Below are positions 48,140 to 61,400 of a stretch of DNA of 64,000 nucleotides, one piece after another (the stretch's first letter is position 1; each line of letters opens with the position of its first letter). The notes below the pieces were generated by a model. The model did no database searches. It saw only the letters and a list, made by a program, of their open reading frames with translations, and was not told where the DNA came from. The position numbers and the translations under genes were made by a program. The DNA lies in NCBI RefSeq assembly GCF_954871325.1, contig NC_088779.1, positions 8,062,846-8,126,845 on the forward strand. Direction: 5' to 3'. Origin of the DNA: Gordionus sp. m RMFG-2023 (Eukaryota > Nematomorpha > Gordioida > Chordodea > Parachordodidae).

Positions 48140-49378
48140 AATTCAGTTATTGTAGAAAATAATATTTTCGATATAAGAAATATATTATATTTAAAAATTG
48201 TTGATGAATCGTTTGAATGAATCTAATATCACATCTATCCTAAAGAGATTTGTAGAGGAGATAATAAACGATTGGTATTTAGCATTTTAACGGATATGAA
48301 TAAATGTAAGCCAAACCCACAATGCTTAAAAAAAATCTCACTATCTTCAATAATTTAAAATCTCTAATTATTTATGTAAAATATGAAATTTCGCCATTCA
48401 ATCCCAGGTTAAATAATAATTAAACCCTACATGACTTTATTGAACAAAATTACTTTAAACATTTAACTTTTAATTATAAATATCATTGCAAATAAATATG
48501 TAGATGAATTACAAAAATTAGCACATTGTGATTGTCTCCTTTTAAGACCCACGTTATAGCAAACGCGATTTCGCATGAATAATTCATCGGTAAGCGATAG
48601 TAAAGCCCTATAAGGTAACATTATGTAAATTATACATAGCTTGAGTGATATCGCTGTATTTCGTTTTAACTATAAACGAGGCCTTAGGCACATTTCAGTT
48701 TTTCTTCATATTAACGACTATTTTTTAAATTTTTAATCCATATACAACATATTTATCTATGTTTCTCTTATAAATTTCTACTTTTAATAAAAGTGTTTTT
48801 CTAAAAGAAGAATTAAAAACATTTATGGATAAAAAATTTTAAAAAATAAACTAATTTTTGTAAGAAAAATATAATTTTTATTCCTAAAATGGTAATAATA
48901 TTTTTATTCTAAAAATATTTAATTGTATATTCCGCCTAAGGAATAAGAATTCCCTAGCTTCGAGAGTTTGTATTTTTATTTTATGAGTTAAATATTATTT
49001 AAAGAGATGTGTTCAGCGCAAACTGTACGTTGGCGGAAGTAGTAATTGATGTGATTGTAAAATTTCCGGGTTTTTATATTTGTTTGCTTAGTCTAAGTAA
49101 GCAGGTAGAATAAATGTTAATATTTTAAATACAAATAGCCCCTTAATATTTATGTATAAATCGTTATTAGGTTACTTATATTTATGTTATAAACTTCCAG
49201 TAGGTTTATTTTATAGGGTGATAAATGGGTTTTTGCTATAATTTATTAGTTCAGGAACATATGCCAAAAGATTAAGCATAGGTAATGAATTATATGTAGA
49301 AATACATCTTCACAAAAAATTAAAGTCATTGTGGTGATGAATAGTTTTGTTAAGTACCTGATTTAGATCAATTATTTA
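48140..49378. other. Stretch without a clear gene
   Basis: AT-rich with a more balanced patch at 48530-48700. I could not assign it to an RNA gene or exon. Confidence 0.3.
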
Positions 49379-49386
49379 TGCAAGAC

Positions 49387-51020
49387 CATTGGCGTACGCA
49401 GCGGGGGGGGGGGGAGGCAGGGAGCCAAATCCCCCCCCCCTCGAGCCAAAAAATGCAGATGCCGGATATATTTTTCAAAAATATTAGTGTTTATATTAAT
49501 TTATATTTGTTAATATTTATTCCTATCTCATATTAAATATTTATTTAATTACATTTATTTATCACATTTATCTATTAAGTTATTTTATAAATTAATTTTG
49601 ATTTCAAGTTTTTATTGGCGTAATATTTACCTATTATTTTCAAATTTCTAGTAGCGTAATATTTATCTACCATTTTCATATTTCTAGTCAAATAATAATT
49701 TTTCTGACACTCCTTGTCCAACAGAGAGAAAGAAAGTGCAAGCTTATCCAACGAGATGGAGTCTCCGCCATCAAGCAGTAACAGCTTTTATTAGAAGAAC
49801 CGATTATTAATGCTATTACTGAAATATCACAATGGCCTGAAAGAATATTTCCTCAGAAGCAAGAAAATTATTGGATTCAATATTTATTTCAATTTTTTCT
49901 CATTAGAATGTATTATTTAATTATATTACAATCTGCAGATATTACTTCTACAAAAGCCTTCCCAATCTTTTTCAGATGGTGATAGAAAAAAAATAATATT
50001 TGTTTGATGCCTTATTAGCTGAATAACTATGTTTAAAAGATTAACCAAGATATAGTCCCAAAAAATGCTATGGATGCTTTGTATAATTTCAAACACATTT
50101 TAGATTTTATTCCCAATGTATTAAAATGATTCTTCCCATTAGTAAACTAATGAGAGAACATTCTCTTTTTTAAGAAAAATAACAGAGCCCTGCAGAGATA
50201 CAAGTTCCAGGGCACGACCTGGATATTTTTTCAAAATTTTTTTTCGGCCCGGTCTTGGTTTTTTTAAAGAAATTTTCAGGCTTGGCCTGGCTTTTTATAA
50301 ATTAAATTTTTCAGGCTCGGCCCGGATATTTTTAAATAAATTATATTTATTTTTTTTATAGCTAATTTCAAATATTTGGTTTTAAAATATATAGCCGGGA
50401 CCGGATAATTTTTTTTTAAAAAAATCAGGCCGACCCGGGTGTTTTTTTTCAAAAAAAAGTTTGGAACCTGCCCGGGTGTATTCAAAAATTTAAAATACGA
50501 TCCGGCCCGGGAACCGGGCCTGCAGTTCTCTGAAAACATAAATAAGAAGTACAACTTCTGAAAGTGGATTGAATGGTTTGGATCTTTTAATAATTTATAG
50601 GCATTTGACGCCAAGCAAGGATGAGTAATTGAAAAATTAGCTCAATCCCAAAGAAGATTAAATTTTACATTGTAATATAATACAAAATACAATTATTCCT
50701 AAGAAACTTTTTGTGTATTAATATTTATATTTCCAACATTAAAATTTTTTACTTCAAAAAATTCAAATTTCTATTTTGGGTCATTTAAGTGATTCATACG
50801 GGGGTTATATTCACTTTATATTTTTTAATTCACATTTATTTTATAATTTTTTATGTGCTGGTTTAAATATATAATTTTTTTATAATTCATATAATTTAAA
50901 ATGGTTATTAGAAATAGTTATTAGTCCTAATAAATAAATGTTTGATATTAAATAACAATAATATTTCTTTAAAAAATTTATTATCCCCCCCCCTAGACCA
51001 AATTCCTGCGTCCGCTACTG
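49387..51020 (+). mobile_element. Degenerate hAT transposon, hAT-4, with 8-bp target duplication
   Basis: The left end is CATTGGCGTACGCAG followed by a G run; the right end is CTGCGTCCGCTACTG preceded by a C run, an inverted pair. Flanks TGCAAGAC (49379-49386) and AGCAAGAC (51021-51028) differ in one base. Inside, the plus strand reads YPTRWSLRHQAV near 49745, an AREHSLF-like block near 50150 and GLNGLDLLIIYRHL near 50565, matching the TRW and C-terminal blocks of hAT transposases. Many breaks. A 350-bp MITE sits in the C-terminal part. Confidence 0.7.
50183..50532. mobile_element. GGCCCGG-rich MITE nested in hAT-4
   Basis: Starts CAGAGCCCTGCAG and ends CTGCAGTTCTCTG (inverted, 11 of 13 matching). 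The inside has repeated 'aggcttggcctgg' and 'ggcccgg' words separated by T/A runs. The ends fit YARNG, but no clean target duplication is visible. It separates two blocks of the hAT-4 transposase remnant, so it inserted after hAT-4. Confidence 0.55.
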
Positions 51021-51029
51021 AGCAAGACT

Positions 51030-51975
51030 TGAAGATTTTGCTCATAGATAGCAGAATAGTTTGGACCTCTATCTGATAAAATCTCGATGCTTACATAATA
51101 TTATTTTGGCTAAAATCTTAATCTGGCTGTTTTTAAAAATCGACCTAAATCGGATCTTTTAACAATACTACTTATGGATTATGAAATTCGTGTTGAAACG
51201 GTTTTCTCGTCCCTGGTGTCTCCCATGCCAAAATGATACTGCATTTAAATTAATATCTATTATATAATGTCAAAATTAAGATGATAAACTTTTAGTAGGG
51301 AATATTATTAATACAATAAATTAAAAAAAATATTATATTCTAAATATTTAAGTAATTAAATTGGTTTCAAAATGGTCTTGATTTTTATATATGTATAGCT
51401 GAATATTTAAAAAAATTAAAAATGTTTGCTTATGAATCATTTTTTTTAAGATAATTTTCAATAAAAAGGTACCCTTAAATTTAAAAGATAGATGCCTTTG
51501 GTTATCTTAAAAAAATAAATATGGTGAATTCTCTATCAATTCAAACTTAAAATAGTTGATTTTAATTCGAACCCTATAGAATTTTTTTAAATTTTCATAT
51601 TGATAGTTAACTACAAAATAATAAAATTTTAGTTCCCAACACCATTTATTCTTTAAGATATGGGGTTTTAAAGATAGGAAGTGATAGATTTTTTGACATA
51701 ATATACTTCATAAATATCTCAAGAAATAATTAAATTAGAGCGGTAATTTACATTTTATTATATATCTTATACGATATATAAATAAATAAGATTTCCAATT
51801 AAATGGCCATAAAAAAATGTATTTTTTCAGACTGATTTATATTTGTGTGAAACTCTAAACTGGACATGCGTCTAGAAGTTATGACCCTTTATATGACTAA
51901 AATTTAAAAAATTATAAATATCATCATATTAATGGATACTTTTGTAATAATTTTTAATGTCTAAATGAAAGTCCC
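51030..51975. other. AT-rich stretch, no gene seen
   Basis: Nothing supportable. Confidence 0.35.
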
Positions 51976-52409
51976 TTACTTTATTGTTAAAAAAATATAT
52001 TTTGGGGGCTTGCTTGAGCTGCTAACAGTAACACCTCCAAATTGTAGCAGGGATTTTACTATTAGCGATTGCAAAAAATGTTTTTCTGCCTTTATCGTAA
52101 AATAAAGTTTTTTATATTTATATATTTGTGATGTATGCTTGTAAACCAAAGGTCCCAGGTTCATTAGGGTTTTTCTTTGATGATGGATGGCTTTAGACAT
52201 ATGATATGATAAATATCTGAGCCGAGTAATGCCACCCCGGTCTCCGACAGGCTTGGACAGCCGGGTGCTAGGATACTTGTCCAATAAACCAAAAAGACGG
52301 CCAGCTTAATTCGTGGTCAGATGATAACGATTTCTTGGCTAGCGCTAGGATGATGGAATAATGATGACCTCGGGGGCCGCTCAAGCTCAATGTCTACCAA
52401 TACAATGGA

Positions 52410-52605
52410 CTTGATAACGATACTCCGGTGGGAGATCCATCGGGATTGATACTCCAGTGGGAGATCAGGATTGGAATATCTGTCGATTTGATAATTCGGT
52501 GTAATGAATACTCCGGTGGGATATCTGGTCAATATTGATTTTTAACACCGGTGAGATCAAGATACTTTGGCATCGATAGCGATACACCGGTGATTGATAC
52601 AAATT
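52410..52605. repeat. Degenerate minisatellite with ACTCCGGTGGGAGATC core
   Basis: Five diverged units at about 52420, 52446, 52505, 52540 and 52583 share 'gatactccggtgggagatc' or a worn form of it, spaced 25-60 bp apart, in a GC-richer island (52250-52640). Minus-strand frames across it are by-products. Confidence 0.6.
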
Positions 52606-52699
52606 TAATCGATCAGAAATACAAATATAAATTAAATAAAAATAGATAGCATGAGTAATAAAGTGGAGATAGATAGTGAAAGAGCTTACCACCAGAAAA

Positions 52700-54235
52700 G
52701 GTGAAAGCTAAAATGGAAAAAAAAATATTAGGTAACTTCCCCATAGGAAAATAGACGACTCTGTAATATCTTTAAGAATATGATTAATTTTGTTAATTAA
52801 GTACACATACGATATCTTTTACTGATATAACAATAAAATTTACACGTTTAATTATGTTATCTTTCCGATAATTAATCGTAAAAGAATGAAGAGTGTTTTG
52901 ATTATTGGTCCAAATGATGTGCTGATCCTGCATTACACATGCATAATTTTCTTAAAAGTCATTAAAGACTAAAAATTCCCTAACATTTAAATTAAATTTT
53001 AATGAGTTTTAATTTCAAGGGTAGAGCGACGAACCACTAACTATTGTTTAAATGTTATACTCTATTGAATTAGGTCTTTCTTTTATTTTTCATTTATTAA
53101 AATAATTTGTAATTAATTTTCCCAGTTATTTTGTAAGAAATTCAAAATCTGATAAAATAGTTTGAAAATTTGATAAGGAATTTACCTTGCATAAGAATAG
53201 ATGTTACTTAATATGTTATGATAAATACAAAAACTAAAATCTTTTACTTCTACATATCCACTGCTTCACTGTTTTTAAGTTTTTTAACAAATTTTTGTTA
53301 AAAATATATATCATTTTCTATAACCGTAGCAGATAATTCTCTGGTTATAGGATAATTTTTTTGTTACTCTCTGGCTATACAATATTGATTTTGAGGATTT
53401 ATTTGTTACCATCAGGAAGTTAGTTTATCCCATGTTTTGGGGGCTTCTTTATTACTATCGCTCTAGGTTAGGTGTCCTTTCCTCCTATTCTGAAACTTAT
53501 TATTTTATATTTAACATCTATGAAAGTTTATTTTACATTTTAGGGATTGGATTTAAGATTCACTAAATTGTTTAAGTAGATTTCAAAATATTCTATTTTT
53601 TAGTATTTTATATTTTTCTTTATTTTTATTTTTTGAAAAGTTTTTGAAGGTAAGTGAAGTAAAATATAATCATGTTATATTTTTACTATTTATGTCAATT
53701 ATAATATTTATATAAATTAATTATTATTTATAGTCTTGATATGTAAGATATTTTATACTCTAGCTTATAATAATTGACTTTCCCATAGTCAATATATTAT
53801 TTTTATAATAGTGACCAGTTTACTAGTTTAATAAATTTTGGAGATAAATTTATATAATATTTAATATAAATTTTTATCGTGTTATTTGAATCTAAGCTAG
53901 TTGAAATGGGATTAGGGCTGTAACTAAATATTTTTTTCCTGTTAAGGGGCTTAAATTTTCGCATTTTTAATAAATTGAATTATTGGATATGATTCAAACG
54001 GAAATTGCACATGTCATTTTTATGACGAATAATCAGATTCAAATAATGAATTAAATAATATGTAAAAATATTCCATATATTATAACTAAATATAAAAAAA
54101 ATTGGAAAATGACTAAATTTAATAATAATAATCCTATTATATGTTTAAAAAAAGCATATTATATGTAATATTCATGAAAAATTATTATTATGATAAATTT
54201 GTGTGATATATTAGTTACAGCCCAAAATATTATAA
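52700..54235. other. AT-rich stretch, no gene seen
   Basis: A less AT-biased patch at 53330-53490 was checked on both strands without finding a convincing frame. Confidence 0.35.
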
Positions 54236-54239
54236 AATA

Positions 54240-54960
54240 TATTTCTCTTTTTTTTTCTCCAACATTAATTTTTATTGCTATTGTAGTTTTATTTGAATAA
54301 AAAGAATTATATAGATTTTGCCCAAGAAGTTATTCCCTTTTTACGCCCTTTGATATTAAATATTATAATATCTAATATGAATATTTTTACTTTGGGGAAT
54401 TTATTTTGGTATATTTCAAATACTACGTATTATATTATAGATATTTATTTGGTGATGGATCAAATGAACTTATTTCAATAAATAGTTATTCTTTTGTAAA
54501 TATTTTTTTTAATTTTTACTATTCAATTAATACATAAAATAATATAATAAATTATTTATTTACATTAAAATAATATGAAATATCTTTTCGTCAAAAAATT
54601 CTATATTTATCATATATTTATTGAAGAGTTACTTTAATGGCATATTTTTTAAACATTTATAACTATAAATTTTTTAAAATATTAAATTAGTATTTGGGGT
54701 TGCTGTTCTCATCAGATATCCCTTAGACTTCTTTTATTATATATAAATAATAAAGTTAGCTATGTTTATTAATGGCAGCATGGTAGCTATGAAGTAAAAA
54801 TCTCGACAGAGTGAGTATTAGATTCGAACTCAAGTTATAGCAAAAATATTTTCAGGTCAATAGTTTTTTTTGCTGACACCCCAACCCATTTTAGTAAAAT
54901 CAAACTAAGAATATAGGCCTACTAAGCATTAAAGATATTTCAAAATTATTAACATTAAAT
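54240..54960 (+). repeat. Interspersed duplicated segment, copy 2, with a possible terminal exon
   Basis: Pairs with 6960-7850. A strong acceptor-like tract (tctttttttttctccaac...ttgctattgtag at 54245-54287) precedes an open reading from 54288 to the stop at 54479 that includes FAQEVIPFLRPLIL and ends LVMDQMNLFQ. The copy at 7000 keeps the VMDQM end but not the frame. AQEVIP resembles VVQEVIP of candidate microexon 3 (14 identical bases), which may be chance. Confidence 0.4.
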
Positions 54961-55734
54961 CGCTCAATCTATCAAACCCTAGAATTAGTATTACCTATAC
55001 CTAGCCAAACAGAAACTCATTTGACTTAACATCTAAAACTTAACTGTTTCCAGTTAGTTTCAGTCTGGCTTCAAATATAGTAATAATATTTGGAAAAATA
55101 AATTGACCTGATCTCTAATTTCATGAATTGCCTTATTCCCACAAATAGGGTAATAGAACTAATATACTTCTCATCGATATATTACCTTTCATCCCATTTA
55201 CCAATCATTTAAAAAGTTTGAACAATAACACTTCAGCACACAAACGTTATTAGTATTTTATGTATAAGAATCTCATTATAAGGGGAATAGTGAAGAGGAT
55301 TATAATTTCAGGGTTAATTATCATACGGATTAGAATTAAATAAAACTTAAGAGTTTAATATAATTATCTTCCCAAGTAAAACTTTTTCTTGACAATTTAT
55401 ATTAGGTTTTAGAGTTTTTTAGATCTAAAGAACATCCATCTTAGATAAAATTAAAAAAGAATCTGAAATAAAAGTTTAAAAATTGAAATATTTCCAGGGT
55501 TGCCATGTCTCCATCAGCGGGAGACTCCCGCAATTTTTTAGTTTACAAGCAGAAAGCTCTCTCCCGTAAAACTACCGCAATTGGAAATCTCCCACAAAAA
55601 TCTACCGCAATTTTTTAATTTTTCCAATGTTTTTTTTAATATATAAATAATCATTTTGAGAGACAGTAATTGATTATTTTTATATTTTTAAAATAAATTT
55701 TAAATTTCGAAAAACATGTCTAATTTGTAAATTT

Positions 55735-55808
55735 CTTTTTATCCTGTTTTATTTTTATCCTGTTTTATTTTTATCCTGTTTTATTTTTATCCTGTTTTAT
55801 TTTTATCC
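55735..55808. repeat. 16-bp tandem repeat ATCCTGTTTTATTTTT
   Basis: About 4.5 nearly perfect copies. Near-identity of the copies suggests recent expansion. Confidence 0.9.
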
Positions 55809-55862
55809 CATAATAAATCAACATCATTTCCTTCATATAAGTCAGTATAGGGGAGTATATCG

Positions 55863-57055
55863 CAGGGTTGTGCATTTGACCGGTCAAATAAGATTAAGTC
55901 AATTGACCGATATTTGACCTATGGTCAAAGGTCAAATATGGTCAAATTCATATAAATGTTTTTTAGGATAATATTAATTCAATTTTATATAATAGTAAAA
56001 AAATGTATGTATAATAAATTATTTTTTAAATTCTATAATTAATGTTTCGCTCTCCATGGCACAACCTTGTTCTAATTTATATTCAATCTTATTTTCTTTA
56101 AAAATTTTTTAATCACTCTTAGGTTATGATATACTCCTACCAATTTTCTGGTTGCGAGATCTTCAATCTAATTTCTTAGACATTTCTCTTAATATTAAAA
56201 GTGAACAAAGCCTATTACAACAACTTGAGCCCGAAATCTGATTTTTGATGATCATCTCTTTATGAAACGACTAATTTTTGTATTAAGTCATATGCTTCAT
56301 AAAACTCAAGTAAGATGCCCCTTATATTGGGGATCAATAATCAGCAGTGCAATGTGAGCACATGTATTTGATGTTTTCTTTTTCAAACTAATCTTTAATA
56401 TTTTTTCTTTAGGTTGGAAAATTATAAAATCATGGACATGATTGTTATTATGTGTTCTAAATTAAGCATATCATGTGAGCCAAGGCCAAGATAGCTAAAT
56501 GTTTTTATGAATAGTTTAAAATTTTTTGTCCAAAATATATAATAAAATATATTATATATTATTGGTAATTTTTTTCGGACAAATATCCAATTTCTTCAAC
56601 AGCTGCTTTCAGATGTATTTGCTCATTATATTTTTTTGATGATGCCCATCCTGTTTGGAGAATCTACATAATGTAATATAAATTGGCAATTAACAATTTT
56701 CTCAAACTATACTTAAGTTAAATTATTTATTTATATATTTAGATTCAATCAAATTAATAATGAGAAAAATTCTTAATATTTTAATATGAAAATTTTATAT
56801 TTTTATATAAAATTATAATTAAATCGATGCCTAGGTGACACAAATATATTTTAAAATATATTTTAAAATAATTTGTAAATAAATTAGATAGATAAATATA
56901 CTTTAAATACATATAGTTCATTAAATAAATATAGTTATTCACCAATAACATTATAGAGTATTTGACCGTATTTAACCAGGTCAAATACTCCTTCTGTCAA
57001 TTGACCGGTCAGTAGACCTAATTTGACTAGTCAATTGACCGACTTCCCAACCCTG
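55863..57055. mobile_element. Non-autonomous hAT element with 8-bp target duplication
   Basis: Starts CAGGGTTG and ends CAACCCTG; flanks GTATATCG (55855-55862) and GTATATCT (57056-57063) differ in one base. Subterminal words are GGTCAAAT and GGTCAATTGACC, the same as in hAT-2, which probably supplied its transposase. The interior (1.2 kb) keeps a block reading ESETL on the minus strand near 56045, like the tail of a hAT transposase, but no usable gene. Confidence 0.8.
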
Positions 57056-57069
57056 GTATATCTTATATC

Positions 57070-58400
57070 AACATCGATTGCAATACAAAAATATTCTCCA
57101 AAAATAATAAATAATACAGATGCAACTACAGCTGCGGAAATCGTATAAACCTATTATGTAGTTCAACATTCAAAGAGCTATATCATCACAATGTTGGACG
57201 AATCTTTTTGCCATGATATTTAATGACTCCAATATAAGTGCAAACCTCTTGATTTTAGTACCTGAATCCTAGAGGTCAATTCTAGACGATTTGAAAGATG
57301 AGCATCCATATGCAATTCTAACAGATGCATCTAATAAGGGAAATATTAAGACATTTCCCTTGATCCTTCGCTATTTCAACTAGAATAAGAACATTTCAAT
57401 AAAACTGTTAAAATATTTTCCTCGGATAGTGAAAAATCCAACGATGTAGCTAACCACATAATGTAAATATAGCTGATTCAGGGTTATCAATGGATTGTAT
57501 GTCAGCTATCTGCGCTGATAATGCCTCTGTAAATTTTGACAAAAACCATAGTGTTTTTACCTAATTGAGGCAGCACAATAATGAATTAATAACAATTGGC
57601 TGTATATGCCATATACAACATGATTCTTGCAAGAAGGCAATAAATGTACTATCTATGTATGTCGAAATAATTGTGATGAAATGTTTAAAGAATTTAGTTC
57701 ATCAACTAAAAAAGTTAATGAATTAAAAGAGTTGGTGAAGCGGTCTGACTTGGAAGGGTGTGAGGTTTTGCGATATGTACCTATCAGGTGGTTATCATTA
57801 ATACTTGCCATCGATAGAATTTTAAAATTTTACAAACCCTTAAAAAAATACTTTTTAAATAAAGATTTTAAAAGCTGTCCTAAAATTTTGAAAAATTTTT
57901 TGTATTATGAAATGGCAAAAGGATATTTGAGATTAGTTTCACATGTAGGAAATCTATTTCATGCAGTTAATATTCAGTTGTAATCAGAATATTCTTTATT
58001 AATAAAGATTCACAAAATGATGCTACATACAGCTCTGTTCATCTCTACAGTTAAAAATTGATAATAAATTTTATGGCGCTATTGCTAAAAATATTATATT
58101 AAAATGTTCAAATAATACTTTAATTAATACATTTTTGAATGAAGCAGATATTTTTATTAAGACAATTTTAGAAAATTTACAATCAAAATTTTAACAAATC
58201 TATTTACAAATGTATAAATTTGACCTTGGAACAGAAACCATCAATTGATGATTTTTGTAATTTAATAAATATATTAAAAATACTGAAAAACATTGATGTC
58301 TTGTTTGAGGAGATTGTTTTTCTCTCTATTTTTTATGATTAGCAAGAATATTTAAAGTTAGATAGTCTAAAAGTACAGGAGAAATGTGTTGAATTTTTTT
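57070..58400 (+). pseudogene. hAT-3 transposase, 5' and middle part
   Basis: The plus strand carries YSPKIINNTDATTAA near 57095, an ILTDASNKGNIK block near 57325, a DNAS-type block near 57520, HIQHDSCKKA near 57615, then a 118-codon open frame (57627-57983) with FKEFSSSTKKVNEL, RYVPIRWLSL (residues 49-58) and CPKILKNF, all typical of a widespread invertebrate hAT family. Breaks occur throughout outside the 57627-57983 frame. It is cut at 58400-58408 by the foldback FB3, whose duplicated 8 bp is GTAATAAC; the C-terminus resumes at 61933. Confidence 0.65.
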
Positions 58401-58408
58401 GTAATAAC

Positions 58409-61400
58409 TAGTGTTGTTAAAACGCCGCGAGTCGCGACCCCGACCCAAAGCTCGGGTCGTTTTATTCGACTCCGACTCAATGTTTGGGTCGTTTTTTTCG
58501 ACTTCGACCCGAGTTCAAGCCGAAAAAAACTACTTCGACCCAAAATATGGGTCGTTTTTTTCGACTCCGACCCAAGTCCAAGCCGAAAAAAACGACCTCG
58601 ACCCAAAATATGGGTCGTTTTTTACGACTCCGACTCAAAATTTGGGTCGTATTTTTCGACTTAAACTTGAAGTTTGGGTCATATTTTTCGACTCAAACTT
58701 GAAGTTTGGGTCGTATTTTTCGACTCAAACTTGAAGTTTGGGTCGTATTTTTCGACTCCAACTCAAAGTTTGGGTCGTTTTTCTGACTCAGACTCAAACA
58801 TCGGGTCGTTTTATTCAACCCGACCCAAAATATGGATCTTTCTTTTTAAAGACGACTTGAAGTTAGGGTTGCTTTTTTTCACCCCTAACCCAATATCTAG
58901 TTCGACCAAAAGTCAAATAACATTTAGTATATATTAATATTATAGGCGGGAAAGTTACTTAAAGCTTCTTTAAATTATAATGCTCTGATTAACTATTCAT
59001 CATAGTTATATTTTAAAATTTTTAAGTGATGTACCATAGAAAAGTGCCATTTGTCATGATAATTATTTTTGAACTTTTTTAAATGAAATACATAAAAATA
59101 TATATTGTAGACATGTTAAATCAAAATTTCAGTGATGATGTACCATAGATAAGTGGTAATTGTCATAATCGCTATTTTTGAACTTTTTTGAGTTTTTTTA
59201 AAGCAAATTGCTAAAAATATATATTCTAAACATGTTAAATTAAAATTTCAGTGAGGATGTATCATAGATAGGTGACAATTGTCATAATCGCTATTTTTGA
59301 ACTTTTTTCAATTTTTTTAAAGGAAATAGCAAAAAATATATATTCTAACCATGTTAAATTAAAAATTCAGTGAGGATGTATCATAGATAGGTGACAATTG
59401 TCATAATCGCTATTTTTGAACTTTTTCAAATTTTTTTAAAGGAAACATCTTAAAATATATATTCTAAACATGTTAAATTTAAAATTCAGTGAGGATGTAT
59501 CATATATAGGTGACAATTGTCATAATCGCTATTTTTGAAATTTTTCAAATTTTTTTAAAGGAAATATCTAAAAATATATATTCTAAACATGTTAAATTAA
59601 AAATTCAGTGAGTATGTATCATAGATAGGTGACAATTGTCATAATCGCTATTTTTGAACTTTTTCAAATTTTTTTAAAGGAAATATCTAAAAATATATAT
59701 TCTAAACATGTTAAATTAAAAATTCAGTGAGGATGTATCATAGATAGGTGACAATTGTCATAATCGCTATTTTTGAACTTTTTTAAAGGAAATATCTAAA
59801 AATAAATATTCTAAACATGTTAAATTTAAAATTCAGTGAGGATGTATCATAGATAGGTGACAATTGTCATAATCGCTATTTTTAAACTTTTTTCAATTAT
59901 TTTAAAGGAAATAGCAAAAAATATATATTCTAAAAATGTTAAATTAAAAATTCAGTGAGGATGTATCATAGATATGTGACAATTGTCATAATCGCTATTT
60001 TTGAACTTTTTCAAATTTTTTTAAAGGAAACATCTTAAAATATATATTCTAAACATATTAAATTTAAAATTCAGTGAGGATGTATCATATATAGATGACA
60101 ATTGTCATAATCGCTATTTTTGAACTTTTTCAAATTTTTTTAAAGGAAATATCTAAAAATATATATTCTAAACATGTTAAATTAAAAATTCAGTGAATAT
60201 GTATCATAGATAGGTGACTTTAACATGTTTAGAATATATATTTTTAGCTATCTCCTTTAAAAAAATTTGAAAAAGTTCAAAAATAGTGATTATGACAATT
60301 GTCACCTATCTATGATACATCCTCACTGAATTTTAAATTTAACATGTTTAGAATATTTATTTTTAGATATTTCCTTTAAAAAAGTTCAAAAATAGCGATT
60401 ATGACAATTGTCACCTATCTATGATACATCCTCACTGAAATTTTAATTTAACATGTTTAGAATATATATTTTTAGCTATTTCCTTTAAAAAAATTTGAAA
60501 AAGTTCAAAAATAGCGATTTTGACAATTGTCACCTATCTATGATACATCCTCACTGAATTTTTAATTTAACATGTTTAGAATATATATTTTTAGCCATTT
60601 CCTTTAAAAAAATTTGAAAAAGTTTAAAAATAGCGATTATGACAATTGTCACCTATCTATGTTACATACTCACTGAATTTTTAATTTAACATGTTTAGAA
60701 TAAATATTTTTAGATATTTCCTTTAAAAAAATTTGAAAAAGTTCAAAAATAGCGATTATGACAATTGTCACCTATATATGATACATCCTCACTGAATTTT
60801 AAATTTAACATGTTTAGAATATATATTTTAAGATGTTTCCTTTAAAAAAATTTGAAAAAGTTCAAAAATAGCGATTATGACAATTGTCACCTATCTATGA
60901 TACATCCTCACTGAATTTTTAATTTAACATGGTTAGAATATATATTTTTTGCTATTTCCTTTAAAAAAATTGAAAAAAGTTCAAAAATAGCGATTATGAC
61001 AATTGTCACCTATCTTATGATACATCCTCACTGAATTTTTAATTTAACATGTTTAGAATATATATTTTTAGCAATTTGCTTTAAAAAAACTCAAAAAAGT
61101 TCAAAAATAGCGATTATGACAATTACCACTTATCTATGGTACATCATCACTGAAATTTTGATTTAACATGTCTACAATATATATTTTTATCTATTTCATT
61201 TAAAAAAGTTCAAAAATAATTATCATGACAAATGGCACTTTTCTATGGTACATCACTTAAAAATTTTAAAATATAACTATGATGAATAGTTAATCAGAGC
61301 ATTATAATTTAAAGAAGCTTTAAGTAACTTTCCCGCCTATAATATTAATATATACTAAATGTTATTTGACTTTTGGTCGAAAAAAATGATCTAGATATTG

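Noticed and set aside
48530-48700. Possible spliced-leader or other small RNA gene in a balanced patch
   Set aside because: No Sm-site, donor and stem arrangement could be recognised, and no second copy is present.
50276-50614. 112-codon minus-strand frame
   Set aside because: Spans the GGCCCGG-rich MITE and its flank; its Gly/Pro/Lys-rich reading follows the repeat words.
51976-52692. Three minus-strand frames of 71-102 codons
   Set aside because: They overlap the worn minisatellite island; no domain, no consistent splice sites.
54790-54850. TTCGAAC word suggesting a T-arm of a tRNA
   Set aside because: The surrounding bases do not form the other arms, and the word lies inside a two-copy repeat.
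58367-58937. Overlapping frames on both strands with repeating WVVFFDSDPSPSRKK-like peptides (and mirror images at 61345-61964)
   Set aside because: They are translations of the foldback's outer minisatellite in several frames at once, with no independent coding signal.
59000-60210. Regular 120-bp repeats looking like a CRISPR-type array
   Set aside because: The whole 120 bp is repeated without unique spacers, the array is mirrored at its axis, and it lies in a eukaryotic foldback element.
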